NCBI GenBank assembly: GCA_029255685.2
Contig: CM055313.2
Coordinates: 39,512,079 to 39,576,078 of the forward strand
Length of the DNA stretch: 64,000 nt
DNA from: Silene conica
Lineage: Eukaryota; Streptophyta; Magnoliopsida; Caryophyllales; Caryophyllaceae
Direction: 5' to 3'
The position numbers and the translations under genes were made by a program. Below, piece after piece: positions 1 to 12,379 of the stretch. The first letter of the stretch is position 1; each line of letters starts with the position of its first letter. A model generated the notes under the pieces. The model worked only from the letters and a program-made list of their open reading frames with translations, was not told where the DNA came from and searched no databases.

Positions 1-1325
1 TTATTATTATCGTTTTAACGTTTTATCGTTTTATTGTGGTATAATGTTGTTATTATTATTAATATGGTCATTACTATTAATATTATTATTATTATGTGAT
101 TTTCTGTATAAGCTCGTAATTTTATTAATTCACTATTATGGTTACCGTGAATAATATTATATATATCGTGTTAAATATTACAATTACTTTGGATGCATTT
201 ACATTTATGTGGTAAAGCGTTAAATACATAACGTGATGACTGCGTTGGTGAGTAGACCCTTGGGAATTGACTTAAGAGACCGATATTTACGAAGCATGGC
301 TACGAGCATTTAAATTTAAACTAATTATAAGTATTTACGAGACAAAAAAAACTAATAAGACCGTATACTTTGTATATCTTAAAAACCCCACAATAAATTG
401 ATTAGTAAACCTCCTATTAATCTTTCTAACCTACCATACATACGCCGCCTCCATTCCTGTCTTCCTGCCCTGCGTCTCACCAAGCAAATTCGAGTTTCGT
501 TCTGTCCCGTCTTCTTCCCTCTTCTTTATACTTCTGGAAAAAATAATTAAAAGGATAAAGAGATGGTAACTAGAGTGATTATGGTGTAAGAAGAAGAATA
601 TCCGAGTGAGTATATTATCGTTTTATTGTTTCGTTTATCGTTTTACTATTCGCGACCGTCTTATTTATATATTGTGTAATCCCTTTATACCCGGCTCATG
701 AGACTAAGACTTGACCCAGACCTTAGACATGTTGACGACCACCCTGACCAACCCATGACCGTGGAAAACCATTATGGTGGTGGCGGTTTGGTGGCGCGTT
801 TAAGATACCGGGGAAAACGATGATGGGTGCGGATGGGTTTGAGCAAATTTGAGGACAAGATGGTAAGGGTTTTAGAGAGGTTGAAAGGAGGTTGTTGATG
901 GCGGCAATAGTAGGTTGAGGTTGGTGGTGAGCAAGACGGTGAGAGGTGTCGGGAAAGGTGGTGGTTGAAGATTGGTAGGTGTGTGTATTTGGAAGGGTTT
1001 ACAATTGGTTACGTAGTTGTGTTTGTGTTTTGGTTATTAGTATTTTTATTATTACGAGTATTACTATTATTATGAGTATTATCATTATTATATTATTATT
1101 ATTATTATTATATTATTATTATTATTATTATATTATCTCAAGTGTTGTGTATGGTTGTTTTAGTTACGTGTGACATTATTAGTATTATATTATTATTATA
1201 ATTATATTATTATTGTTATATTTAGTATTATTATTATTGTATAATATGATTAGTTAATTATTATTAGTAAAAGTTGTTTATGATATGTGATTATATACGT
1301 GTTAAGTAATTTTTTTATATAAGAA
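1..1325 (+). repeat. AT-rich repeat DNA, probably left part of an old gypsy-type LTR
   Basis: No gene is supported. The stretch has AT-rich DNA, then a G/T-rich block (about 700-990), then an ATT-rich microsatellite. The same order (GC/GGT-rich block followed by an ATT/TAA microsatellite) occurs in the gypsy-2 LTRs when read in their own orientation. Removing the Helitron at 1326-3195 joins this stretch to 3196-4244, whose end clearly resembles a gypsy-2-type LTR end. I infer one old plus-strand LTR. Similarity in this left part is architectural, not base by base. Confidence 0.4.
1040..1240. repeat. (ATT)n microsatellite
   Basis: Long runs of TTA/ATT with few interruptions. Any open frames here are low-complexity translation (poly-I/L/Y) and are not genes. 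Confidence 0.9.
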
Positions 1326-3195
1326 CTAGTTTAGAACCCGTGCAAAGTTGCACGCGCATATATAGATGAAGTTTTACAATTTTGTATTATTATAGTAATA
1401 AAAGTATATACTCCCTCCGATTTTCTGTGTTGTTCCTCCTTCCATTTTGGTTTAATAACAAAGATGTTCCCTTTTTCCTCTTTTGGACAACATTGTGTGG
1501 TCCAAAATCAATTTCATGTGGGATCATATGTATTGTGTGATCCAAATTAATTCTCTTATTTCTTGTGTCAAAATGAAAAGGGAACAACATAAGAAATCGG
1601 AGGAAGTATCATTTTATATAAATGAACTACTTTAAATTAAAATTAAAATGTTGTCTAGTTGCGTTAAACATAAACTGATCCAATAATGTGGCAATCGATT
1701 GACCAAGATAATTTATATATAGTCTCTACCATTATTTATTTATTTATTTTCTAAGTTTTGAGTTGTATTTTAGTCAAACATACATATAATTGAGACAGAA
1801 TGGTAACATAAATTGATGGATCAATAAAATAAATGCACAGCCATAAACAGTTTTAGCTAACGAATTCAGGATCGCTCATAAAAACTGGCGAGTATATACA
1901 CCCGCTTCCAAAACCAAATTAAACCCAATATCGTAAATGTAGGATTGAAAAAAATATTTGAAAGATGTGTTATTAAATTTGATGTTTTGCGGAAATAAAA
2001 AGAGGATTAAGAAGACCAATAAAAAAGGTTATGTGTGCTTTAGAGTTTAGACCTGTCAAAACATGACTTGCCCGTAAACCTGGCCCGACCCGACTTGATT
2101 TGATCCGATTTTTTCAGGGTAAAAAACCTGAAAATATTGACCCGCAGCCCGAAAGAATAAAAGTTTCATGTCATTTGTCGATCCAATTTATTACAAAATA
2201 TTTAAACAGAAAAACACAAAAGTTGCCAGAAATATGTAACAGTTAAGAAAAAAAGTAGGGTACATAATTGATCTGCATTATAGTCAATGAGTTCAATGAA
2301 TATCGAAAAAAAAATTATATAATAAACTACGTGAAATTATATTACAAAGTACAAAATTTATTAGAAGCTCGGCATGAATTAGATTATGCATCTGATGTAC
2401 TACCATCAATTGTAGTTGTACAGTTTCTGAATTTTATATAAAATGTTCGATTGTTGTTTTGAAGATTATTAGTTTTATTATAAAATATCTAAATTTGTTA
2501 TTTAAACATTATGCTCAAAAGTTACAATACATCTCAAAAACATTACACATAAGTTCAGCAAAATTTGCGGAATTTTTTTAAAATATAACTTATAAACTTT
2601 AAAAAAGTTAGAAAAAATACACATAAGTTCAACTAAAAATTAGAAATTAAAAATTAAAAGTTAGGCCTGAAGTAATACATCTAATGTATGTTATTTCTTT
2701 TCGAAATAGAGTGATAAAATCAATTTAAGACCTACAATTCACATTTATCTTTTTTTATATCTTGAAATTTATCGATAAAAGTAAAAATATTAATTAAATT
2801 TATTGATAAAAGTTCTAATGAACAAATACCTGAAATTTTTTACACTGTTCTAAAAAGATATAACATGATATACGGGTGATATTTGTATAAATCAACTCAG
2901 CGATGCGAAAAACTTATATCAAAACTCAACTATAATAATAAATAATTGTAAAAATTGATGTATGACTAACGGGAGACTATGACATTAAAAGCTACAAAAA
3001 TTGTATTTTGGGAAATATATTCTTGAAAAATGATAGGATAATTTTTTAAGGAAGGTAATAATCTAGAAAGGCAATATTGAAATAAATATTTGTATGCATC
3101 TTTAGGGGTTGAATTAGGCGGGAAAATAATTAACTGTAGCGCGCCACGTGTCAAGTTTAATGAATAGTGGTTCTTCTTTTATACTTATATATAGA
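1326..3195 (-). mobile_element. Non-autonomous Helitron, 1.87 kb
   Basis: On the minus strand the element begins TCTATATATAAG (ending at 3195) and ends with a hairpin, CGTGCAA-CTT-TGCACG, about 10 nt before a terminal CTAG (1326-1329). A TC start, a 3' hairpin and a CTRR end are the Helitron signature. The flanks are A (1325) and T (3196), the expected AT target with no duplication. No RepHel coding sequence is visible, so it is non-autonomous. It carries a Stowaway MITE at 1411-1606. A string of GGCCCGACCCGACTTG type lies near 2085-2100; otherwise the interior is featureless AT-rich DNA. Confidence 0.75.
1411..1606 (+). mobile_element. Stowaway MITE, copy 1 (196 bp)
   Basis: Terminal inverted repeats CTCCCTCCGATTT and AAATCGGAGGAAG are flanked by TA on both sides (1409-1410 and 1607-1608). 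This is the Tc1/mariner-type Stowaway hallmark. It is nested in the Helitron and has the same length and internal words (TTGGACCACACA type) as the copy at 8617-8812, in the opposite orientation. Confidence 0.9.
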
Positions 3196-4244
3196 TGTGA
3201 CGGTTATCAATAGTTCGATAATATTTTCTATGTTCGATTATTTAATTGAAGTAGTCATTTTGAGACGGTCTCGTTATGCGTAATATATGGGTTAAATACT
3301 TAATTTGAATAACTGATATGTTATATTAATTTGCGTAATTGTATTAGCTAGTGATTACGTATATTATGTTTGTTAGGTGACGATTTTGAGGTGGCATAAC
3401 TCTGTTTCCTTGCTGGCTTGCTATTGGATTATATTGCTATCAAGGTAGGATACACTGGCTCTATACTCTATAATGTGTTATGAATGGTTGTTGGATTGTG
3501 TGTTATGGATGCTGAACATGAGTAATATGAGAATGATATTGGTTGGATTGAGTGTTGATTATTATTATTGGCATGAGCATTACATTATTTAATAGCATGA
3601 TTGATTAAGATTGATTAAGAGTATTGTTGCATTCATGAGCATGGCATATGCATTGGTTACTGAGAAATTTACGGAATGGATATTGGTTTGATATAAAGCC
3701 TAGGGTGGTTCTGCAGACCAGGCCTGGTGTCTTATCAGCTATTGAGCTGGTGTTCGGCGACGGCCGATTATAGTCTGCTGGGAGGTTCGGTATGGCTTGG
3801 TGCAAGGGTATGAGATTTATAATGTGATTGAGCTCGAGCATATCATGGCATTTGCATATCATTATTGTTGCAATATTTATTATTGTGTTATCCTACTTAA
3901 CCGCGAGGTTGACAGTGTATTCGTGTAAACCTACGATGATCCGAAATGGGGAGTAGACTCTACAGGAAAGAGACAGATGAGCTAGGAGCTGGGGCAGGAT
4001 TGTGAGATGCAGACTTCAGACCGACTTAGAATTGTGTCACTCTTAGAAAAGTCATCATTTGTATTTTTCATTTCCGCTGTGTAGTATTTGTAATAATAAA
4101 CTTTTAATTTAATCAGTTTTATATATAAAGTACTGTAGTTTGTTTTACTTTGTTATTCACTACCTCGGTTACTCCGAGATGGTAACAACTCTATTTATTT
4201 GAGAATGTCTTGCTAAAGGCTCTTAAATAAATGGGGGTGTTACA
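3196..4244 (+). mobile_element. Diverged gypsy-type LTR, 3' part (plus orientation)
   Basis: The last about 100 bp (CCGAGATGGTAACA, then TCTTAAATAAATGGGGGTGTTACA spread over 4178-4244) match, with divergence, the reverse complement of the gypsy-2 LTR start at 38648. The upstream piece around 3900-4020 also follows the gypsy-2 LTR (the GTATTCGTG and ACAG...GGAG words). No primer-binding site follows at 4245, so it is a solo or truncated LTR. It is clearly older than gypsy-2. Confidence 0.6.
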
Positions 4245-5568
4245 ATAAATATGTAAAATATAACCAGGTTTACAGGATGTACGATGCCATTCATCAATAT
4301 AGGTAGATGATTATAATGGTCTATTTGTCGTGTATTGAAATTGGATGGGCGGTGGGGGAGAATAGCATCAGGAGCTGACCTCGACTTGCCTTGTAGGTAA
4401 CCTTTCCTCTGCTTGTATTGTAAAGAGGCAGAAACATAATAACAGTTACGTATGATTTAAGAAAGGATCATATTTGGGAATAACCTTAGAGATATTGTGA
4501 AACGTGTTTTGGGTGTCGAAATGTCTTATGTTAACCCAATTTGGAAAAAGTAAGTGTGTACGATAGGTTACTTTATGTAGTTCTTTTCTTAAGATTCTGA
4601 CTTGAAATGCTAACTATGAATGGGTATGGAGGCAGCGTTTGATGGGTTAGATGATATATTTACAAAGACAGATAATTTTGGAGGTACGCTTAGGGTGCGA
4701 ATGTATTGAAACATATGAGAGCGAGATTTGGAAATCATCTGTAATGTTATGTGAGTATTGTCAAGAATGAGACGTCGCTCGGTAGAATTGATTAATTATT
4801 TATCTTTTGATTAATGAGTTGATCTTAGCACATACTTATCGAAGTACTTCGGGAGTTTCTGATAAATTGGATAAGCAACGGAGTTTAGATATCTCAAATT
4901 TAATGAAACAATTAGCTTTAGAATGATGATAGTAGTTTGATTTTGGAGAGTTATAGCATAAGAAGCTGCACGAGGAGATGTATCCTCAGAACCAATAATC
5001 GGATTGTTTGATTTGGGAATGGAGAAGTGAGAACCGTGTGAGAATGTTGTTCTTTAAGCATCAAGAAATATATTGCTTGAAATCTTTATCTCTCCCATTA
5101 CGTTGGTCATCTCCTCCTTGCTTTGTTGGGAATTCTACGTCTTCTCTGTTCTTTTATTGCTGGAATCCATAATCTTTATTGTGTACCCTAACACTTGGTG
5201 TGTTTTAAGAAAAGTATATGTATTACCTTGGGGTGAGATACAATATGTTTTAAAGCAGCTGTCATGTATGTCGATACCACTATTTGTTTTGCATGAACAC
5301 CTTGTACACGTTGAACATCCCATATAAGCATTTATCGCATAGTAATCGGGGGTAGCGATAGCTATTTGTAACAATAGTTTTACATTGTGCAGTATTGTTC
5401 TGCTTGAACATTGAATAAAGATATGTTGAATAATGCACATATTAACCTAAGTTAAGTATAACATGCTTGCTATGGGTATTCTGGTTGGTAGTTTCTGTAG
5501 TATTTTTGTTCATTTTTTAAAATAGTTAGTTGAAATGGTGATAGTACTGACAATAAGTGCGTGTATAT
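4245..5568. other. Intergenic, nothing assigned
   Basis: AT-rich sequence without a convincing ORF, TIR, LTR or repeat. The short open frames at 5073-5440 lie on both strands and have no recognisable domains. Confidence 0.5.
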
Positions 5569-6158
5569 TGATGCCCGTCGTTGAGGGTATCAAAGATAAA
5601 ATTTATAATTCCTAACCTTAACAATAGATAGTGAAAGTCAGGGTCGAACCACAAAGAGGTGGGAATGTTTATTGTTTGATGTTTATGTTTTAAGTAACAA
5701 TTTTGAAGGTTTGATTGGTTGATTACTAAGTCTAAGATAAAGATAAAATAAAACAAGTGATTAAAGATGAGAATAAAACTATATTAAAAGGGATGCTAGG
5801 ATGTTTGGGTAATAAATAGCTAAGGTAATATAAATCCTAAGGTCAACATGTATTGCAGTCGCGTAAGGGGTGTAGCATATCCTTTCGGTCTATGGTACCT
5901 AATAGCTCCTTTCGGCCTATGCTATTAGTTCCTAGGTCTCACAATTATTGGGTGTCAACAATAAGGGTGATTCCTAAATCCTAGGTCACATACCTTTCAG
6001 TTTTAAGTAACCTAGCCGCCTTAAGGTGTAGACCAATGCCGTTCCCGTATCTCTCAATCTTGGGTAGGTCATTACTAACGTCCTACAAGTCTCCTTTCAG
6101 TCTCATTGCAGGATATTATAGTCAACAAGGAAAGACGAAACAGGATTCATGCGCGAGT

Positions 6159-6866
6159 TGGTCGACCGACCAGCTACTCCAGTCGGCCGACCACCGCCTT
6201 GGTCGACCGACCCATTATTTGAGTCGGCCGATCACGGCTCTGCTACAAGTCGGTCTCGGAATCTATACTACCTATGCATATTCATCCCCTACATCCTAAC
6301 ATATGAAATTTAGCTACTCATAATTACTAAAACAATGCTGAAAACGGGAATAAACATGGAAAACATAGTAAATAATAATCTAAGCATGCAAGAATTAATG
6401 AAGCTTGGGATTCTGACTTAAAACGGATGCAACAATAATAAGAACAATAATGAGACTAGATTAAAAGAGTAATTACCAGAACTCGGAATTAAGGCAGAAA
6501 GGAATAAACTTTATTGAATGCTTGAGAATTATTGAAAGATTACAAACTAAAGATGAAAACTAGAATTAAGAACTAGATAGAAAACTGAATTGTGGCTTGA
6601 TAGTAAACTTGATAATAAACTTCGATATCTAACCCTAATTACAAGATTAGCTTATATAGGGCTTCAATTCATAGTTTCGTAAAGACTCCTACTTCTAATT
6701 ACTTTCCGAAAACGTTCCTGGGCTTCGCTGAGGTCGGTCGACCAATTTGGTGGGTCGGTCGACCTCTTGCACGGACTTAAGCGAATTCTGGGCTTTCTTT
6801 AAGATTTTGGACTTCATAAAATTCAGGCCTGGTCGGCCGACCCATATAGTAGGTCGGTCGACCGTA
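6159..6866. repeat. Three clusters of GGTCGACC/GGCCGACC palindromes
   Basis: Clusters at 6159-6238, 6732-6766 and 6830-6865 repeat the 12-mer-like core GGTCGACCGACC, its inverse GGTCGGTCGACC, and GTCGGCCGACC, spaced 10-15 bp apart. They stand out as GC-rich islands in an AT-rich LTR and recur at the same relative places in copy 2 (63265-63956). Confidence 0.85.
6650..6660 (-). promoter_or_regulatory. Putative TATA box of the solo LTR
   Basis: The minus strand reads CCTATATAAGC about 1.1 kb before the LTR 3' end. The same sequence occurs in copy 2 at 63740-63750. Conservation in both copies supports an LTR promoter; no transcript evidence is available. Confidence 0.4.
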
Positions 6867-7135
6867 TCCGCATAGAAAATCTCCGGTTTTCTTCTTGATT
6901 TGACTCTTGGCACTTAAATAAAGACTCCAGTTGACTTTCCTTCGTTCCTTAATTATGCAAAAGACTTGAGGACATGAATTTGGTGCTAAATCGTCCGTTT
7001 TCCGCATAAATCTGCAAAAGTGCATAAAAATACGAAAGTACACGATTGTTGGGAAATAAGGGCTAAAACATAGTAAATGAGCGACCAAATGCGTGTAAAA
7101 ATAGATGAAAAACATCATAAAATAGACACGCATCT

Positions 7136-8616
7136 TATATATATCTCTATCCACAGTTCTGTTATGTAATTATGTAAGAGTGGTAATGAGTTGCTGTTAC
7201 AATTCAAAACCTTCAAAACAGCTGTGACTACATAAATCTTGTTCTGTAATCATATGCAAGGAGTAGTAGAAAGGAATACTCTAAGATTCTGGTTTGGTAC
7301 ATCTTACATTAGATATGCATTTGGAAGACACTGATGTTATTTGTGTTAAGCACTATGCTAAAAAAATCAGGAGCTATACCATAAACATGGAAGAATATAG
7401 CTCATTGTATTGAGCGTTATCCTTCTCAAGGTTCTGATAAGGTCAGGGATAGTGTTGGAGTAGTGGAGAGTCTCGAATAATATCAACATGTAGAGCATTA
7501 AGGGTTGCATTGCTGGCCTTTTATGAGATCTACAAGGTTAATTGGTTCTGTAATTCCGATTCCCATGACCCTAAAAGGAAGGGGACTTCTATACATTTAG
7601 CGTGTTTCACAATGAGCTTGATGTTTGATTATGCATTGAGGTTAGTCTAACCCTTTCTTTTTACTTACATCACCTCGCAAGAAAGATACTAACTGCATTC
7701 AATAATCATTAACATTGAAAGAATGAAGATCCTTCACAGAAATAAGCTTATCAGCTTATAGGTTACATAAGTGGAGTGGCAATGCAAGTAGCATACCTCA
7801 TAGAAGGTTATCGAGTAAGACAGCAAACTCTTGCTGAAAATCATGTCATTCAGCCACACTGAACAACATGTATCATAGCGGCATAGCCAATACATAGATT
7901 TTATTTATGAACAGGGTATATAAATTGTGTGAGGTAGCTATGACAGATGAGGTGAAATTCATTAAAATACCACCTTTTAAATAAACGTATTCTCTATATG
8001 TTTGCTTTTGCACATGCACATTTCTAGCAGTTGATAGCCGTCACAAGATTGTGACACGTATAAAATCATATACGGGAATAAATAAGGAAAATAGGTAGGA
8101 TAAATAGAAAGAACTTTTTTTTTGCAAATTTAATCACCGTTAGTGTACATAGTAACTTAATTTAGTTCCGTATTTGCAATAAATATACAAGTCGTTAAAG
8201 CATCTAAATTCATAAGGAATATAGTGGGTGAAACTTGGAGGAAGAGGAAACAAAGAGGTAAAAAAAATATAACAATGGATATGAATATGCGTAAAGTTAA
8301 GGATCAAAACGCTGAGTGGCAATGTGAGCATCAACACACATAGCGTTATAAGTGAGAAATGCGTAAATTTCTGGCATTTTATTGTGATGACATCATATAC
8401 TCGAAATTATATAAAGTTTGGTAATGATTTTTTGGGTAATTTTTTCCTGATATAAATCTCAATTCCTCTAATAATTTAAACATAATTTGTTGTTTAAAAA
8501 AATAGGTATACCATAATTCTTATTTAAAATTTCTCTACAAATAGGTATTAATAGTTGACATATTTTGTCAAATTTATCGTTCGTTTTATTTTTAAAATTT
8601 TATTTACTATATTATA
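7136..8616. other. Intergenic, nothing assigned
   Basis: This probably continues the 4245-5568 sequence once the solo LTR is removed. I see no domain-bearing ORF, terminal repeat or tandem array. Confidence 0.5.
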
Positions 8617-8812
8617 CTCCCTCCGATTTCTTGTGTTGTTCCCTTTTGATTTTAACCCAAGAAATAAGGAAATCAATTTGGACCACACAGTACACATGAC
8701 CCCACATGAAATTGATTTTGGACCACACAAAGTTGTCCAAAAGAGGAAAGAGGGAACATCATGTAATTAGACCAAAACGGAAAGAGGGAACATCATAGGA
8801 AATCGGAGGGAG
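8617..8812 (-). mobile_element. Stowaway MITE, copy 2 (196 bp)
   Basis: Terminal inverted repeats CTCCCTCCGATTT and AAATCGGAGGGAG are flanked by TA at 8615-8616 and 8813-8814. The interior is the reverse complement of copy 1 in order, including the GACCACACA words. The terminal repeats are closer to the Stowaway consensus than those of copy 1. Confidence 0.92.
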
Positions 8813-9507
8813 TATATCATTTTCTAATGAGCGTTTAAGTTTCGTAGTTGAATAAAATTGAAACAAAAAAGTACATAGATAAGTGACAATTTATAGCACT
8901 AAAAGTAAACCGATGAAATTATAAAGTGAACACGTAAACTTAAATTACGTAAATAAATCTAACACGTAAATAAAGTATACAATTCATTACGTTAGTAAAT
9001 AAGCTCAATAATTTTCGGAGTTACAACAACATAACATTGGATAAGGTTGAATAACCGATATCTCAACTGCTTTATTGTGATTGGTCTATTCAATTTAGAA
9101 CAATTTATTTTTCAAGGTTCCTTTAGAGTTGCAAATGTTAGAACAATTTGGCTTAATGAAATTATAAAAATGGCCAACCTCAATTAATGCTGTATTATTA
9201 TGTTTTTCAAGGGTTTCAAAATTAATTCCATTTCTTCTATTGTTTTGGGTAGTTTGTAGTTAATTTAATTAATGCAGTATTCGAATGTAGGCTTTTGATT
9301 TAATTGACTGAGTCATAATTTTGTCATATTTTGAATTTACATGTTCTCCATTTAAATTACCATTAGCTATAATGTCACTATTACAAACGGCTATATTGTC
9401 GAAGCTCTCTATTTAAATTGATATTTCTAGGTCACAAATTATCATATCCAACAAATTAAATCATTTTCACTCTTATATCATTTGTTGGTGTATCAAATTC
9501 AAAGTAC
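8813..9507. other. AT-rich intergenic, nothing assigned
   Basis: A possible promoter/upstream region of the ORF at 9508, but I cannot point to a specific TATA or CAAT element that stands out from the AT-rich background. Confidence 0.4.
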
Positions 9508-10117
9508 TTGAGAATGACTTACTGGGATGATAAAATTAGGGATTTTCAAAGAGGCATAGACATGATAAGAGATAATGCCCTTAACTTTGTTGCTCGTTTG
9601 AATCTAGTTATGCCAGAAACAATGTACATGAATATGTTACATTGTTCACCACCATTGTCAATGTTGATCTCAATCATAGTTGGAAACGCACATATTGTGT
9701 TGAGTCCACCTGTTTTGAACAATTCAACAATTGGTAATGTTATTGCTAATCTAATTAATTTTGCCAAGAAAGTATCATTTTTTTGTGTGTAAAATCCACC
9801 AGATTTTGAAATGTGTTTTTTTTGCAGATACTTACATTTCAAAAGGTGAAGAACATCGCAAATTAAGGAAAGAAGTAGTTGAAATCATTCGACGTTTGTT
9901 CAACGTCATGAATCCCGACTCTTTATTAGATCTACTATCCGGATGTGGGAGAATTTACATTCCACGCGAATGCCTCCATTATTATCACGTATACAACGAG
10001 GTCACAATGGAGGAAGAGCTTGAATATTTACGCGACCAACATTTACAAGCAGACCGCCTTAATTATTCTTCCACTAACAATGTTTCATCTGATGATGATT
10101 TTGATTATGACATTTGA
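9508..10117 (+). CDS. Unrecognised protein, two open blocks (possible gene or gene relic)
   Basis: I do not recognise this protein. Block 1 opens at ATG 9508 (or 9514) with MTYWDDKIRDFQRGIDMIRD and runs 94 codons. It is amphipathic with a hydrophobic stretch near residues 50-70. Block 2 is open from about 9828 to the stop at 10115-10117; it is charged (KGEEHRKLRKEVVEIIRRLF) and ends in an acidic tail (SSDDDFDYDI). TTTTTTTTGCAG at about 9816-9828 looks like a splice acceptor just before block 2. A GT at 9785 would keep frame, but the intron would then be only about 43 bp, unusually short for plants. So it is either a gene with a shrunken intron or a decayed gene. Codon use is unremarkable and no TE domain is visible. 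Confidence 0.35.
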
Positions 10118-11120
10118 TAACGTTGATTCATAGCGACAACAATATGTTTATGTACCATGTTGTTGTTGTGAACTAACGTGTCCTATTACTCTAACCGTCG
10201 TATTTCGTGTATTGTTTAGGACATGATTCAATAATCTACTTATTTAAATTATTATTTTGGGTTGCAGTACTTTAATAAAATGTAATTTGGTTATATAGTA
10301 TGCCTTATTCTAAGTTGTTTGTGTACTTATTTGTACATTTAAACTGTTTCAAACGCAACTTAATTTGTGCTATATAAGGATATCGATTGATGATTAAGAT
10401 TGAATCAAGGGTATCGAGAGACAAATTTTAACCGAAGGTGTAGTATATTGACTAATCTATTGATCTCTCATTTAGCAAAATTTCATTAATTATAAATTTG
10501 AAGGATTTATGAAGAAATAAAAAAACGACCTTATCGACACAATTAGATTAACTATTTCCTTTGGGACGGTTAAGTGTATTGTTAAGTCAATTAATTTTAA
10601 AATGTGTCCGCTAGTAACGCAATTCAACTTAAGTAGATTCGAATATATATCTTATTTAGAATTAACCTTAATTAAGTCCTTATCAACCTTCTCAACAACC
10701 TTTATTGGAAAGGTAAGTCTTGCAACTTGAATAACTACGACTATTTGCAATAAAGGTCAAATGGCTAATTTACATGTTAAGATCTATCTTATAAACTCTG
10801 CTTTAAAATTAAGTTATAGGTTATCTAAATTGTCAACAAATTATTTTTATTATATATATCTAGCAAATCTTGTTTGCGACGGGTGATCATTTCTGACGTA
10901 TATTTTGTGATATAGAATGGATACAAAATGAGTTAGAGGGAGGAAAAAATGAGTTTTTTTCTTTAGACAGAATAGTATCCGTTACAAGCCTGCAACGGAT
11001 AACACTGTTCGTGTTTGTGTGTTCGTTGTTGTTCGTGTCCGTTATAATTGTACCTACGTCATAGGCTTATTATAGATTAGTCCAACGCACGTATTATGCT
11101 TAGAATTTGTAAAAATAACT
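10118..11120. other. Intergenic, nothing assigned
   Basis: AT-rich sequence downstream of the unrecognised ORF. No gene, terminal repeat or array is supported. Confidence 0.45.
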
Positions 11121-12379
11121 TGATGTAAGACGAAAATAATGCGGATCTCTAGCTTAGATTGATCCTCCTTAAGAATACTAGTGCAGCGGAATTACACTCT
11201 TAAGATAGATAACAAACTTATTAGTAACTTTGATGAAATAATACAACTAATGAACGAACTATGGATGATGAACAATGATGAACGATGAACAATGATGAAG
11301 GAAGTGATGAACGACGCTTGTGAGAACAACGAACAAGACTCGAAAACAAGACTTGGACGAACGGTTTGTGAATGATGGATGATGGACGAATTCTTGATGA
11401 ATGATGGATTATGGATTGTAGATGGATAGATGATGTCTCCTCAACCTTCTCTCGCAAAAGATGGAATTGGCTAACACCCTGCAAATCAACCTCGCAAAGT
11501 CGATCCCAAAAACTAAGCTCGCAAACTTAATTAATGTCACTCAAAAGCTCACACAGAAACTTATGAATTTTATTGATAATTTAACTCAAAACTTCGATGA
11601 TTAAAACAAAGAAAACGGCTGCCTTTTATAAGGCCTTAAACCGTATAAAAACCCTACCCTAATTAAGATAAGAATACCTTAATTAGTCCTTACTAGGAAA
11701 CCCTAATCCAACTTAGGTTCAAACAAAGAGTTTGACTAGGATTTAAGACTCCTAAACCTAATATAATTAAGACTCTTATTCCTAACATAACTACGAATCC
11801 TTTAACAACTAGGATTCCTTATCCTACTGGAACTACGAATCCTACAACAATTAGGATTCCTATTCCTACTAGAATTGTGAAACCTACTTCTACTAGGACT
11901 CCTACTTAACTTAGGATTTATGAATCCTATTATAATTAGGAAACCTAAATATTAATCCTTCTAAGACTAAGAAACATACCTTCCCAATCTTATTTTATTC
12001 TAACACAAGTAAAAACAAACTAACTAACTACTAATGAATCTTGTAAGATCTTCAACCAATGCCCGACCGTGTAGGCTTTTAGACACACGCCCCTAGATCA
12101 TACCGAACGGACTTGTGTTCATACGTCCCAATGCTCCAAAGATGGGCCTCTTTGCTTGCTCTCTTAGACCACCTTGTAACCTTATTCCGCCACTCTTCCA
12201 TGGCTACTTTATAGAACATTGACCAAGGGTGGTCGTATGGCTTAGTGAATCTCCTTAACTCTTCTTTACTCCCTTGTAATGCTAGCTTGAATAAACCATC
12301 AGATCTAAATTTGAGCCCATTAGAATCATATTCGGTTTTAAGAGAAAGACTAAGAAGACTAGAGGATGCTCCCGCATCA
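11121..12379 (-). mobile_element. Solo-LTR-like block, 1.26 kb
   Basis: The block is bounded by TGATGTAAG (11121) and CCGCATCA (12379), an inverted TGATG/CATCA pair. On the minus strand it carries a TATA-like TTATAAAAGG near 11625 and a GCAGCGGAATTA word (11172-11183) shared with the gypsy-1 LTR end. There is no adjacent primer-binding site or polypurine tract and no clear target duplication, so the call rests on boundaries and promoter layout only. The 87-codon open frame inside (minus, 11221-11484) is simple S/H-rich translation of an ATGATGAACGA-type repeat. Confidence 0.4.
11690..11960. repeat. Degenerate short-period tandem repeat
   Basis: Variants of ACTAGGATTCCTA and ACTACGAATCCT recur about every 35-40 bp. 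The order and spacing are irregular, so this is an old decayed array rather than a satellite. Confidence 0.6.

Larger units (their letters stand above)
5569..7135 (-). mobile_element. Solo LTR of an unnamed retrotransposon family, copy 1
   Basis: The left edge (TGATGCCCGTCGTTGAGGG) is fixed by a second copy at 62671, which starts at exactly the same base in unrelated flanks. The element ends GCATCT at 7135, giving short terminal inverted repeats TGATGC/GCATC(T), and is flanked by TATAT on both sides (5564-5568 and 7136-7140). On the minus strand it contains a TATA-like CCTATATAAG, as an LTR promoter would. No primer-binding site or polypurine tract abuts it, so I read it as a solo LTR. The TATAT duplication is weak evidence because the flank is itself TA-rich. 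A large non-LTR or LARD-type repeat remains possible. Confidence 0.55.

Noticed and set aside
979..1173. 64-codon ORF of I/L/Y residues
   Set aside because: Microsatellite translation.
11690..11960. Telomere-like AAACCCTAA words
   Set aside because: Only isolated heptamers; the array period is about 35-40 bp.
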